From Pseudomonadota bacterium (GTDB taxonomy: Bacteria > Pseudomonadota > Gammaproteobacteria > Burkholderiales > Burkholderiaceae_D), in NCBI GenBank assembly GCA_023449275.1, contig JAEXJM010000032.1:1-36681 (forward strand): a stretch of 36,681 nt of DNA, given 5' to 3'. Made by a program: the position numbers and the translations under genes. Below the pieces are notes generated by a model that made no database searches, was not told the origin of the DNA, and worked only from the letters and a program-made list of their open reading frames with translations. Shown piece after piece: positions 1-9,340 of this stretch (positions are counted from its first letter, which is position 1; the number at the start of each line of letters is the position of its first letter).

Positions 1-145
1 ACCTGTTGCCATTACTAATTTCCTATTTCTTCAGTTAATCCAGGCTTGCGCCTCATACATCGTTTGAAGCAGAAACGAAATGACAGTAGACACCGCACCG
101 CTACCTATACCTCAAAAACGACAGAACACATCATAAACCATATTT

Positions 146-763
146 TCATTTGTCACACATTTTTTTTACTTGCCATTGATCATTGACAATTTTTTCCAGC
201 CAAAACGTTCCTATGACCGTCTTGACATCAGTAATTGTGCCATTTCTGACCCATTCCAGCAGTCTTGAAACAGGTGCCCTGAATGTCTGGACGAATTCTT
301 CTTCATCAGGACGGGCTTTCCCTGCATGCAAGCCCTTCGCAAGATAAACAACCAGCCGTTCATCCGAATAACCTATCGCATTATGAATGGTCGTGACATA
401 GTGCCAGTCCGATGCGGTATATCCTGTTTCTTCTGCCAGCTCTCTTTTGGCGGAATCAAGCGTTTCTTCTCCTCTGTCGATTTTACCTGCAGGAAATTCC
501 AGGAAAATCCGGTTTACAGGGAAACGGAACTGTCTTTCCAGCAGAACAGTACCATCATCGAAGAGGGGCAAAATGACGACTGCCCCAGGGTGGCGGATAT
601 ATTCACGGGTGGCTATTTCACCATCGGGCAAACGGACCCTGTCTTTCTCGACATTGAAAAAACTGCCCCGGTAAACGGTTTCACCATCCATATAGGTTTC
701 GATCAGATCGGAATCGGAAAATCCCTCAGGATTTCCTTCCGTTTTTTCAGAAGTGCTCATCAT
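146..763 (-). CDS. Nudix hydrolase, ADP-ribose/ADP-sugar pyrophosphatase type
   Basis: A 205-residue cytosolic Nudix enzyme that probably hydrolyses ADP-ribose or related ADP-sugars to AMP and a sugar phosphate. A complete Nudix box runs from G93 to Y115 (G-x5-E-x7-RE-x2-EE-x-G) and includes the REL-x-EE metal-binding core. It is preceded by the RQFRFP segment typical of the NudF/ADPRase branch, which separates it from the MutT-like Nudix gene near 32.4 kb. Two ATG codons are adjacent (763 and 760), with an AGG-containing site about 7-10 nt upstream. The gene stands alone and is divergent from rarA. The 145 bases downstream hold no clear terminator or gene. The family is certain; the exact substrate is inferred from the branch. 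Confidence 0.9.
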   Translation of the reverse strand: MMSTSEKTEGNPEGFSDSDLIETYMDGETVYRGSFFNVEKDRVRLPDGEIATREYIRHPGAVVILPLFDDGTVLLERQFRFPVNRIFLEFPAGKIDRGEETLDSAKRELAEETGYTASDWHYVTTIHNAIGYSDERLVVYLAKGLHAGKARPDEEEFVQTFRAPVSRLLEWVRNGTITDVKTVIGTFWLEKIVNDQWQVKKMCDK

Positions 764-951
764 GGTCAGCCTGATTCAAAAAATGAATATTAATCCCAAT
801 CGTGACACTCTGAAACAGCAATTGCCTTGATTTTCCCTCATTGTTTCCCTTTTCTGTCCCGTCTGAAAACAAACCATCGCACGTGAAACCTTTTTGCAGG
901 AAAAGCGCTCTATCGGATAGACTTGTTATTTTGAATCGATATTCATCTTTT

Positions 952-2244
952 ATGTCACAAGCTCCTCTGGCGGAACGGTTGCGCCCCACAACCATCGACG
1001 AAGTCGTCGGACAACAGCATTTGCTGGGTCCGGGCAAGCCCTTGCGTATCGCTTTTGAATCAGGCGAACCGCATTCGATGATTTTGTGGGGACCGCCCGG
1101 TGTGGGCAAGACTACTCTGGCACGGCTGATGGCTGACGGCTTCAATGCCGAATTCATCGCTTTGTCCGCGGTTTTATCGGGTGTAAAAGATATTCGCGAC
1201 GCGGTGGAACATGCCAAAATCATCCGTTCGAACTCCGGGCGCCGAACGATCCTGTTTGTCGACGAGGTTCACCGATTCAACAAAAGCCAGCAGGACGCTT
1301 TCCTGCCACATGTTGAAAGCGGACTCTTTACCTTTATCGGTGCCACAACGGAGAACCCTTCTTTTGAAGTCAATAACGCCCTGTTGTCACGAGCGGCCGT
1401 GTATGTCCTGAAATCGCTCGGGAATGACGAGCTGAATACCCTGCTGAGTCGTGCGCTGGATGATATTCTGACTGGTTTGGCCCTGTCTGACGAAGCCCGG
1501 GACATGCTGGTCATGAGCGCCGATGGCGATGCCAGAAAACTGCTGAACAATCTGGAAATAACGGCTCAGGCAGCCGCTACAAAAAAACAGTCTGACATTG
1601 ACGTAACGCTCCTGAAAGAGACACTCGGCGACGCCATGCGCCGTTTCGACAACAAGGGAGACCATTTCTACGACCAGATATCCGCCTTGCACAAATCGGT
1701 CAGAGGATCCCATCCTGATGCCGCATTATACTGGTTTACCCGGATGCTCGATGGTGGCGTTGATCCACGTTATCTGGCACGCCGGATTATTCGCATGGCA
1801 TGGGAAGACATCGGACTGGCCGACCCCAGGGCGGCACAAATCGCCAATGAAGCTGCCTCGACATATGAACGTCTCGGCAGTCCGGAAGGTGAACTGGCGC
1901 TGGCCCAGGCGGTCATATACATGGCTGTCGCTGCCAAGAGTAATGCCGGATATATGGCTTACAACAAGGCCAGAGCTTTCGTGAAACAGGATACAAGTCG
2001 TGAAGTGCCTGTCCATTTGCGCAATGCACCGACCAAACTGATGAAAGAACTCGGTTACGGTCATGAATACAGGTATGCGCACGATGAACCGAATGCGTAT
2101 GCCGCGGGAGAAACCTATTTTCCGGATGGCATAAAGGAACCCGGCTGGTACCAGCCTGTCCCCAGAGGACTGGAAATCAGGATCGCCGAAAAACTGGACT
2201 TTCTTGCAGAATTGGACCGGCAGGCAAAAAAGGCGAAAAAATAA
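952..2244 (+). CDS. rarA: Replication-associated recombination protein A (AAA+ ATPase)
   Basis: A 430-residue AAA+ ATPase of the RarA/MgsA/WRNIP1 family, related to clamp loaders and RuvB, which acts at stalled replication forks. Walker A is GPPGVGKTT at residues 47-55 and Walker B is DEVH at 104-107, followed by the RFNKSQQDAFLP segment characteristic of RarA. The length matches the family (about 440). I chose the ATG at 952 because MSQAPLAERLRP aligns with the usual N terminus. The frame stays open to a TTG at 841, but those 37 residues have no family resemblance. There is no strong Shine-Dalgarno site. The gene is divergent from the Nudix gene and convergent with gdhA. The identification is secure; only the start is open. 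Confidence 0.95.
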   Translation: MSQAPLAERLRPTTIDEVVGQQHLLGPGKPLRIAFESGEPHSMILWGPPGVGKTTLARLMADGFNAEFIALSAVLSGVKDIRDAVEHAKIIRSNSGRRTILFVDEVHRFNKSQQDAFLPHVESGLFTFIGATTENPSFEVNNALLSRAAVYVLKSLGNDELNTLLSRALDDILTGLALSDEARDMLVMSADGDARKLLNNLEITAQAAATKKQSDIDVTLLKETLGDAMRRFDNKGDHFYDQISALHKSVRGSHPDAALYWFTRMLDGGVDPRYLARRIIRMAWEDIGLADPRAAQIANEAASTYERLGSPEGELALAQAVIYMAVAAKSNAGYMAYNKARAFVKQDTSREVPVHLRNAPTKLMKELGYGHEYRYAHDEPNAYAAGETYFPDGIKEPGWYQPVPRGLEIRIAEKLDFLAELDRQAKKAKK

Positions 2245-2407
2245 GCAAGGATACCGTGATCCGTCTGGACAAAACGATTGAAGCCCCATTACCAGAACCG
2301 ATTTCAGTAAACGATTTTTTCATCAGCAAGGGCCCAAGCAGATACGACATAACCACTCCTGTTTGCCGGTATGCCGTATGCCTGCGTCTGACCTGTTCTG
2401 TCCCCAT

Positions 2408-2442
2408 AAAAAAAGGACCCGGATCCTTTTGTCCCGGGTCCC
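2408..2442 (-). terminator. Rho-independent terminator of gdhA
   Basis: Arms GGACCCGG (2415-2422) and CCGGGTCC (2434-2441) form a GC-rich stem of at least 8 bp with an 11-nt loop. On the minus strand the stem is followed by seven T (the A run 2408-2414). It lies about 20 nt past the gdhA stop codon, so it ends the gdhA transcript. Confidence 0.9.
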
Positions 2443-2462
2443 CTTCTTCAGGTGAATTTGGA

Positions 2463-3803
2463 TTAAATGACACCTTGTGCAAGCATTGCATCCGCAACCT
2501 TGACAAAACCGGCGATGTTAGCGCCACTGATGTAGCTGACCGATCCGTCAGCACGTTTACCGTATTTGACACATGCATTGTGAATGTTCTTCATAATTTC
2601 GTTCAAATGCCGATCCACTTCTTCGCGTGACCACGACAGACGCAGTGCGTTTTGCGACATTTCCAGACCGGAAGTCGCCACACCACCTGCATTGCTTGCC
2701 TTTCCGGGAGCGTACAGGACACGGGCTTCTTCGAACAGTTTGGCTGCCTCGATCGTTGAAGGCATGTTTGCACCTTCCGCAACACAGATGACACCGTTTC
2801 TGATCAGCGCTCTGGCATCGTCACCGTCCAGCTCATTTTGCGTTGCACAAGGCAAGGCCACATCGACCTTGACATTCCATGGTCTGGCGTTTGGAATGAA
2901 CTGCGCACCGACTTCTTCAGCATATTCGCTGCATCGGCCATAGCGTACGTTCTTGATTTCCATGAGTTTTGCCAGTTTTTCAGGAGTGAAGCCCGCTTCA
3001 TCGACAACGGTACCACCGGAATCGGAAACCGTAACGACCTTGGCTCCCAACTGCATGGCTTTTTCGACAGCGTACTGGGCAACGTTACCGGAACCCGAGA
3101 CAGAAACACGCATTCCCTTCAGATCCTTGCCGACCGTTTTCAGCATTTCTTCCACGAAATAAACCGTACCGTAACCGGTTGCTTCAGGACGGATCAGTGA
3201 ACCGCCGAAAGTCAGGCCTTTGCCGGTGAAAACGCAATCGGTACGATTGGCAATTTTTTTGTACATTCCTACCATGTAACCGACTTCACGACCGCCTACA
3301 CCGATATCACCGGCAGGAACGTCTGTGTCGGAACCGATATGTCTGTACAGTTCGGAAATGAAAGCCTGGCAAAAACGCATGATTTCGTTTTCGCTCTTGC
3401 CTTTCGGATCGAAGTCGGAACCGCCCTTGCCAGCCCCCATCGGCAATGTCGTCAGTGCATTTTTGAATGTCTGTTCGAATGCCAGGAACTTCAGGATGGA
3501 CAAATTGACGGAAGGATGGAAGCGCAAACCGCCCTTGTATGGCCCGATCATGGAACTGTGCTGAATACGATAACCGCGATTGACCTGCACTTCGCCGTTG
3601 TCGTCAACCCAAGACACACGGAACTGAATGATACGTTCAGGTTCGACCAGACGTTCAAGCAGTTTTTTGTCCGCATATTTTGGATTTTGTTCAATGAATG
3701 GCCACAGACTTTCCATTACTTCTGTGACTGCCTGATGAAATTCAGGCTGATGAGGGTCACGATGTCTTACGCCCTCCAAAAACGCTTCAAGAGTTTGTTT
3801 CAT
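2463..3803 (-). CDS. gdhA: NADP-specific glutamate dehydrogenase
   Basis: A 446-residue GDH, the same size as the E. coli hexameric NADP enzyme (447), catalysing reductive amination of 2-oxoglutarate with ammonium to glutamate. Visible features are the substrate-binding K90-GG-RFHP block, the catalytic lysine K126 in PMGAGKGGSDFDP (121-133), D166 in PAGDIGVG, and a Rossmann GSGNVA motif. The usual PMGGGKGG reads PMGAGKGG here, with Ala124 encoded by GCT. I chose the ATG at 3803 (MKQTLEAF); a longer frame to 3842 adds 13 unrelated residues. An A8 run (T8 on the coding strand) lies in the leader about 16-23 nt before the start. The gene has its own terminator and is divergent from serS. Confidence 0.95.
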   Translation of the reverse strand: MKQTLEAFLEGVRHRDPHQPEFHQAVTEVMESLWPFIEQNPKYADKKLLERLVEPERIIQFRVSWVDDNGEVQVNRGYRIQHSSMIGPYKGGLRFHPSVNLSILKFLAFEQTFKNALTTLPMGAGKGGSDFDPKGKSENEIMRFCQAFISELYRHIGSDTDVPAGDIGVGGREVGYMVGMYKKIANRTDCVFTGKGLTFGGSLIRPEATGYGTVYFVEEMLKTVGKDLKGMRVSVSGSGNVAQYAVEKAMQLGAKVVTVSDSGGTVVDEAGFTPEKLAKLMEIKNVRYGRCSEYAEEVGAQFIPNARPWNVKVDVALPCATQNELDGDDARALIRNGVICVAEGANMPSTIEAAKLFEEARVLYAPGKASNAGGVATSGLEMSQNALRLSWSREEVDRHLNEIMKNIHNACVKYGKRADGSVSYISGANIAGFVKVADAMLAQGVI

Positions 3804-4115
3804 TGAAACATCCAATCTAAAAAAAATATCAAAACAATGCACGGTTTTGGACAGGCCTGATCAATACAGGAAATACCCGATCCGTGCCTCACCCATTAAG
3901 GGGCATTAATTATTGCAAGATAATGAACGCAAGTAAATGTTCTGTGAGACAAGTAGCATTAAAAAAATTCAATTTTCTTCTGCAGCATAAAGTCGTTTTT
4001 TCAGACAGTTACAGAACAATAAACCGGTCATTCAGGCTTTTCGGCCAGCTATTTAATTTTTCCAAACAACGCACAAATTGTTACAATGTCTCTTTTGTAA
4101 CTACAGTTTCCTACC
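3804..4115. other. Divergent gdhA/serS intergenic region, no gene
   Basis: This 312-bp AT-rich stretch contains no convincing coding frame. A 95-codon plus-strand frame starting at 3884 runs out of frame into serS and resembles no family I know. The region should hold the gdhA promoter, for which I see no clear -35/-10 pair, and the serS promoter annotated separately. Confidence 0.6.
4059..4087 (+). promoter_or_regulatory. Candidate sigma-70 promoter for serS
   Basis: TTTCCA (4059-4064) is a 4/6 match to the -35 element. A 17-bp spacer separates it from TACAAT (4082-4087), a 5/6 match to the -10 element, which is preceded by TGT as an extended -10. Transcription would begin about 20 nt before the serS ATG. 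Confidence 0.6.
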
Positions 4116-5426
<1,311 letters not shown>

Positions 5427-5440
5427 GGAATCAATAAAAT

Positions 5441-5473
5441 AAAAAAACCGGTTGTTAAATAACCGGTTTTTTT
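5441..5473. terminator. Symmetric, potentially bidirectional terminator after serS
   Basis: Arms 5441-5453 and 5461-5473 are perfect 13-bp reverse complements: seven A, then CCGGTT, and the mirror image ending in seven T. The loop is 7 nt. The U tract is in place on either strand. It ends serS and can serve as a backstop for minus-strand transcripts from ggt. Confidence 0.9.
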
Positions 5474-5574
5474 ATCGGAAACGGATCGGTCTCCGGTATC
5501 AGAACAGGAAACCGAACGCCCCTTCCCATGGTTCGGCAATCTCTTTTACCCCGACAGTCGACAATCTACATGAT

Positions 5575-5604
5575 AAAAAAGCGGCGCATTTTTCAATGCG
5601 CCGC
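5575..5604 (-). terminator. Rho-independent terminator of ggt
   Basis: GCGGCGCATT (5581-5590) and AATGCGCCGC (5595-5604) form a perfect 10-bp stem with a TTTC loop. On the minus strand it is followed by six T (5580-5575). It lies 34 nt past the ggt stop. Confidence 0.92.
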
Positions 5605-5637
5605 TTGAAAATAACCGGTATATTTTCAGGTATTACA

Positions 5638-7386
5638 TCAATATCCGACTGCCAGGCCATCTCCACGTGGATCGGTGGCACTGTATCTCAAATTGGTCAC
5701 CGGATCGATCATGATGGCACCGGCATGCCCCATGCTGTCAGTAAAATCGTCAAGCTTCGCAATCGGATGTCCCCGTTTCTTGAGTTCATCCAGAACGCTT
5801 TGAGGAATACGGCCTTCCATCTTCAGGTCATTGGATGACGCCCCCCAGGTTCTGCCATGCAACCAGCGTGGCGCGGCTACAGCGTCTTGCGGGAACATGC
5901 CGAAATCAACGATCCGGGTCGCAATGGCAGCCTGTGTCTGAGGCTGTCCTTCCCCCCCCATCGTGCCATAAACCAGAAACGGTTTCTTGTCTTTCAACAG
6001 CATGGCGGCATTCAGGGTATGGAATGTGCGTTTTCCCGGTTCCAGACGGTTGATGTGGGTCGGATCAAGCGAGAAGAAGCTGCCGCGGTTCTGGAGAAGG
6101 ACACCTGTTCCGGCAGGAACGATGCCCGAACCGAAATCGTGATAAATACTCTGGATCAGGGAAACGGCATTGCCATCCTTGTCAACGACGCCGATCCAGA
6201 CGGTATCGCCTTTTGGATCGAGCGGTTTCAGGCTGGTCGCAGCCGCATTCATGTTGATACGTGCAGCCTGTTCCTGACCATGTTTTTTGGACAGCAGATA
6301 ATCCAGCGGAATCCTGTTGAAATCCGGATCGGTCAGATATTTGTCACGATCGACAAATGCTTCTTTCGTGGCTTCAACCAGCACGTGATAATAATCCGCA
6401 CTGCCTTCACCGAGTTTTTTGACATCGATGTTGTTCAGGATATTGAGAATTTCCAGCGACGCCATACCCTGTGTGTTGGGTGGAAGGTTATACGCCGTAT
6501 ATCCACGATAATCGACTGTCAGAGGCTTGACCCAGTCCGCTTTATGGTCAGCAAAGTCCTTTAACGTGAGAATGCCTCCGTGTTTTTGCAAATCTGCCAC
6601 GATCTTTTTGGCAATGGATCCACGGTAAAAAATTTCCGCTCCGTCTCTGGCGATCAGTTTGTAAGTATTGGCCAGTTCGGGAAGCTTCATGACTTCACCG
6701 ACTTTATACGCCGAACCATCCGGTTTCAGATAAGTCTGCCTGAAACCGTCAAAACGCTGCATATTGCGGAATTCGGAATCTGTCGGATCGATATTGATTT
6801 CCTGCCAGCGATGCAGGGAAGAGGTGACCGGAAAACCGTCCTGTGCGTACAGAATGGCACTATTGAACAATTTGTCCCACGGCAAGCCCGGATTGCTCAT
6901 GTTGGCACGGGAATATTTATGAGCCGCATCCCATCCGGAAACCGTACCGGGAACTGTATTGGCCGCCAGATAACCCCGTGAAGGGATCTTGTCGAAACCC
7001 TTGCTCTTGTAGAACTCGATAGTCGCCTTTTCGCCTGAACGTCCACTGGCATTCAGCGCTTTCACTTCTTTGGTTCTGGCATTGTAAATCAGCCAGAAAT
7101 TGTCCCCCCCCAAAGTCGTCATCTGTGGATAGACGACATTCATGGTCGAGGCAATGGCAATCGCGGCATCAACTGCATTCCCGCCATTTTGCAGTACTTC
7201 CAGACCGGCGACTGAAGCCAGATAGTTGGGAGATGTCACAGCACCATACCTGGTGATGGGATTGATACAACGGGAAGGAGTATCACAATACTTTCCCGGG
7301 GATTTTTCCGCCGAAACGGAGCCTGTTGCCATTAACATAGATAACGCCACCGCTGAAAGAGTTAAAGTTGAAGAATATTTTCGCAT
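5638..7386 (-). CDS. ggt: Gamma-glutamyltransferase-family Ntn hydrolase, exported
   Basis: A 582-residue precursor of the gamma-glutamyltranspeptidase family, whose members cleave gamma-glutamyl bonds such as those in glutathione. Residues 1-27 are a signal peptide ending near VSA-E, so it probably acts in the periplasm. The family cleaves itself before a threonine that becomes the nucleophile; here this is T395 in GDTVWIG, followed by DKDGNAVSLIQS. The glycine-rich oxyanion segment is GTMGGEGQPQTQ (474-485). The small subunit has LLQNRG-x-x-FSLDP, without the lid loop of classical E. coli GGT, and resembles the YwrD-like branch. I chose the ATG at 7386 because it has AAAGG 8-12 nt upstream and begins the signal peptide; the frame to 7512 adds 42 implausible residues. 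Two G8 tracts lie in the coding strand. Confidence 0.88.
   Translation of the reverse strand: MRKYSSTLTLSAVALSMLMATGSVSAEKSPGKYCDTPSRCINPITRYGAVTSPNYLASVAGLEVLQNGGNAVDAAIAIASTMNVVYPQMTTLGGDNFWLIYNARTKEVKALNASGRSGEKATIEFYKSKGFDKIPSRGYLAANTVPGTVSGWDAAHKYSRANMSNPGLPWDKLFNSAILYAQDGFPVTSSLHRWQEINIDPTDSEFRNMQRFDGFRQTYLKPDGSAYKVGEVMKLPELANTYKLIARDGAEIFYRGSIAKKIVADLQKHGGILTLKDFADHKADWVKPLTVDYRGYTAYNLPPNTQGMASLEILNILNNIDVKKLGEGSADYYHVLVEATKEAFVDRDKYLTDPDFNRIPLDYLLSKKHGQEQAARINMNAAATSLKPLDPKGDTVWIGVVDKDGNAVSLIQSIYHDFGSGIVPAGTGVLLQNRGSFFSLDPTHINRLEPGKRTFHTLNAAMLLKDKKPFLVYGTMGGEGQPQTQAAIATRIVDFGMFPQDAVAAPRWLHGRTWGASSNDLKMEGRIPQSVLDELKKRGHPIAKLDDFTDSMGHAGAIMIDPVTNLRYSATDPRGDGLAVGY
5952..5959 (-). repeat. 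Homopolymeric G8 tract in ggt (3' part)
   Basis: Eight C on the plus strand, G8 in the coding sense. It encodes M-G-G-E of the conserved GTMGGEGQ motif as ATG GGG GGG GAA. The frame is intact at this length; a gain or loss of one base would remove the C-terminal part of the small subunit. Confidence 0.9.
7104..7111 (-). repeat. Homopolymeric G8 tract in ggt (5' part)
   Basis: A second G8 run in the coding sense, encoding L-G-G-D as TTG GGG GGG GAC at residues 92-95, within the conserved TLGGD segment. A one-base slip would truncate the protein early, before the catalytic threonine. Confidence 0.9.
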
Positions 7387-7459
7387 AATCAGACCTTTCA
7401 AGATAAGACTCGAAACAGGAAACTGCCAATTTTTTTGGAAATTGATCGGCAGGATTACT

Positions 7460-7485
7460 TGCCAGCAATATGTGTGCCAGCAATA
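7460..7485. repeat. Tandem 11-bp direct repeat upstream of ggt
   Basis: TGCCAGCAATA occurs at 7460-7470 and again at 7475-7485, a 15-bp period (about one and a half helical turns). It lies 74-99 bp upstream of the ggt start codon in the 220-bp gap between ggt and the opgB-like gene. Its position suggests a regulator-binding site, but no regulator is identified. Confidence 0.55.
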
Positions 7486-7606
7486 CTTCTGATGCGCGGT
7501 TCCGTGGATCACGATACCGGATTCAACTTTAACCTTAATTAATTGACATACAAAATGTTTTCGACATTCAAGGACAAGTTTTTACAACACAGAAAAAAAC
7601 ACTTGC

Positions 7607-9138
7607 TTATTTTTCCATATTGATCCAGAAAGAATTGTATTTTTCTGAAGGCAGCCTCAATTTTCTATCCACATCTTTCACATAGAAAAGCGAATCCCGC
7701 GGATTGTAAGGGCCGAAAGCCGATGTTCCCAAAGCCAATCGTCCTTTATCGAATCTGAATCCGAGCATATAAAGTACCGAAGGATACACGTCGAAATGAA
7801 CGATATCATTCCGATTCTTGTCCAGAGGCCGACGGCTGATAAATTGATTGAAAATGGAACGATCGCTGCTTTTCTCAAGCGTGGCATATAATGGAGTCAT
7901 CATGGACATATGATCGCCCACGATAACCACATCCGTATTTCTGTCATATCCTTTTTCGCGAATATACCGGACAAATTCAGCCAACTGGTCTGAAGTACAT
8001 GAAACAATCCCCGCGTAATCGTTCACCCCTCTGGCAGAACAGGTCGGGCTGAACAGACCTTCCGGGCCATGCGTATCGATCGTCATGAATGTCAGGTTAA
8101 AAGGCTGATTACTCTGGTATAACTGGTCGAGTCTCTCTTTGGCCCGTTCGAACAGGCGATCATCATATAACCCCCATTCGCTTAGCGGTTCACCCTGTTC
8201 TTTCCATTCTTCAAGGCCATAAAGTTCATCAAATCCATGTTGATGGAAAAAACGGCCATGAGCACCGAAACCAAGACTGACCCCCTGCATGAAAACATTG
8301 GTATAACCGGCATTCTTCAAAACATCACCCATGCAAACAGCCCCGGGCAGAAAATATTCGGCATATTCCCCGATCCGGTTTCCCATCTTGATGGGGACAC
8401 CACATTGCGATGCAACCGCGCCTGCAATCGTCCAGCCGGTTCCATAAAGTTGCCTGTAATGGGCAAATGACGTTACTCCCGTATCAATATCACTCAGGCT
8501 TTTCTGAAGATTGGTACCAAACAGATTTTTGTCCTGAAATGTGGCCTCGAATGATTCAACATAGATCATCACCAGGTTCCGGTGTTCTTTGGGCACACTT
8601 ATTTTATCCAGAGGTGGCATGACATACATTTGCCGGACGTAATCGGTACCGTTATTTTTGACCGCCATGTATTCCCAGTAATTGGTTCTTTTCAGGAAAT
8701 TATTGACAGCCAAAACGATCAGGATGACAGGCAAAACGATATTGAAAAGAATTCTGGCCCTGTTTGCAAATGCCCTCCTATTTGGGGGAGGGGGGGGGGT
8801 AATTTTATCAACAGGAAATTGATGGCGATTACCACAATCGTCAGTAACAGTGCCATTGCCATCGGGCCCAGTACACAAAACCGGATGAAACTGAAAAACA
8901 GTTTCTTGTCACCCTCAACCAGACCCTGTGGCCCCAGTTGAATATGGAACATCACCTGATCAAACGTCACGTCACCGAAATATCCATTGATCCATCTTCC
9001 CAGTTTGAATATGAAAAAGGCAAACCAGAAAACGAGGAAGTGAACGATTACCTGCCACCGGGTATAAGCCTTCCTGAAAATCTTTTTTGGAAAAGTGTTT
9101 TTATTATTCGTGAAAAAATGTGCTGTATTGGAATTCAT
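7607..9138 (-). CDS. opgB: OpgB/MdoB-like phosphoglycerol transferase, frame split at a C10 tract
   Basis: A sulfatase-fold membrane enzyme resembling phosphoglycerol transferase I, which moves phosphoglycerol from phosphatidylglycerol to periplasmic glucans. Two overlapping frames (9138-8719 and the frame ending at 7607) together form one gene. The N-terminal part has the membrane helices. The C-terminal part has the metal/nucleophile segment GTGWTIAG-x-VASQCGVP, then FMQG-x-x-LGFG, TIDTHGPEG and VGDHMSM, all matching what I recall of E. coli MdoB. The break lies exactly at the C10 run (8799-8790 on the coding strand). A length of 8 or 11 would join the frames as a protein of about 510 residues with a polyproline loop between helices; 10 is out of frame. 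The downstream frame's only upstream start is a TTG at 8878. It is shorter than E. coli MdoB (about 760) and lacks the C-terminal extension. Confidence 0.75.
8719..9138 (-). CDS. N-terminal membrane fragment of the OpgB-like protein as currently encoded
   Basis: With the tract at 10 C, translation from the ATG at 9138 yields about 139 residues. There is a short polar N terminus, a hydrophobic helix (VIVHFLVFWFAFFIF), a loop, a second long hydrophobic stretch (VLGPMAMALLLTIVVIAINFLL) and then LPPPLPQ. It continues in the wrong frame for about 20 residues to a stop at 8719. No catalytic part is included, so this would be the OFF product. A TTG at 9177 could add 13 residues, but the ATG is preferred. 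No good Shine-Dalgarno site is visible for either. Confidence 0.6.
   Translation of the reverse strand: MNSNTAHFFTNNKNTFPKKIFRKAYTRWQVIVHFLVFWFAFFIFKLGRWINGYFGDVTFDQVMFHIQLGPQGLVEGDKKLFFSFIRFCVLGPMAMALLLTIVVIAINFLLIKLPPPLPQIGGHLQTGPEFFSISFCLSS
8784..8799 (-). repeat. Homopolymeric tract (G5-A-G10), candidate phase-variation switch
   Basis: On the plus strand there are five G (8784-8788), one A, then ten G (8790-8799). The coding strand reads C10-T-C5. It is the longest G/C run in the window and sits exactly where the two opgB frames meet. In-frame lengths of the long run are 2 modulo 3 (8 or 11). The encoded prolines lie in a probable cytoplasmic loop, where a change in number should be tolerated. 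Confidence 0.85.
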
Positions 9139-9340
9139 CGGCAAGTATTCTGTTTTGCAATCAACAGGAATGGACAATAACCATTAAAACCTTGAAGTTT
9201 ACCACAGGCAAATAAAGATAAATCCCCGACAGTTTTTTGCGTATAACCCGCTCTTGAGATACGATTGCAGGGTTTTTACAAAAAATACCTGATATCGGAT
9301 GAAATAAAACCGGTCAGTCGACTTTCAGAAAATAAAAAAC

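Noticed and set aside
841..951. N-terminal extension of rarA from a TTG at 841
   Set aside because: The 37 residues do not resemble RarA, and the ATG at 952 begins the conserved N terminus.
7387..7512. 42-residue N-terminal extension of ggt
   Set aside because: It would bury the signal peptide, and the ATG at 7386 has a good ribosome binding site.
8719..8878. Two separate overlapping genes instead of one split opgB
   Set aside because: The downstream frame's only upstream start is a TTG in non-family sequence, and the two halves match successive parts of one MdoB-like protein.
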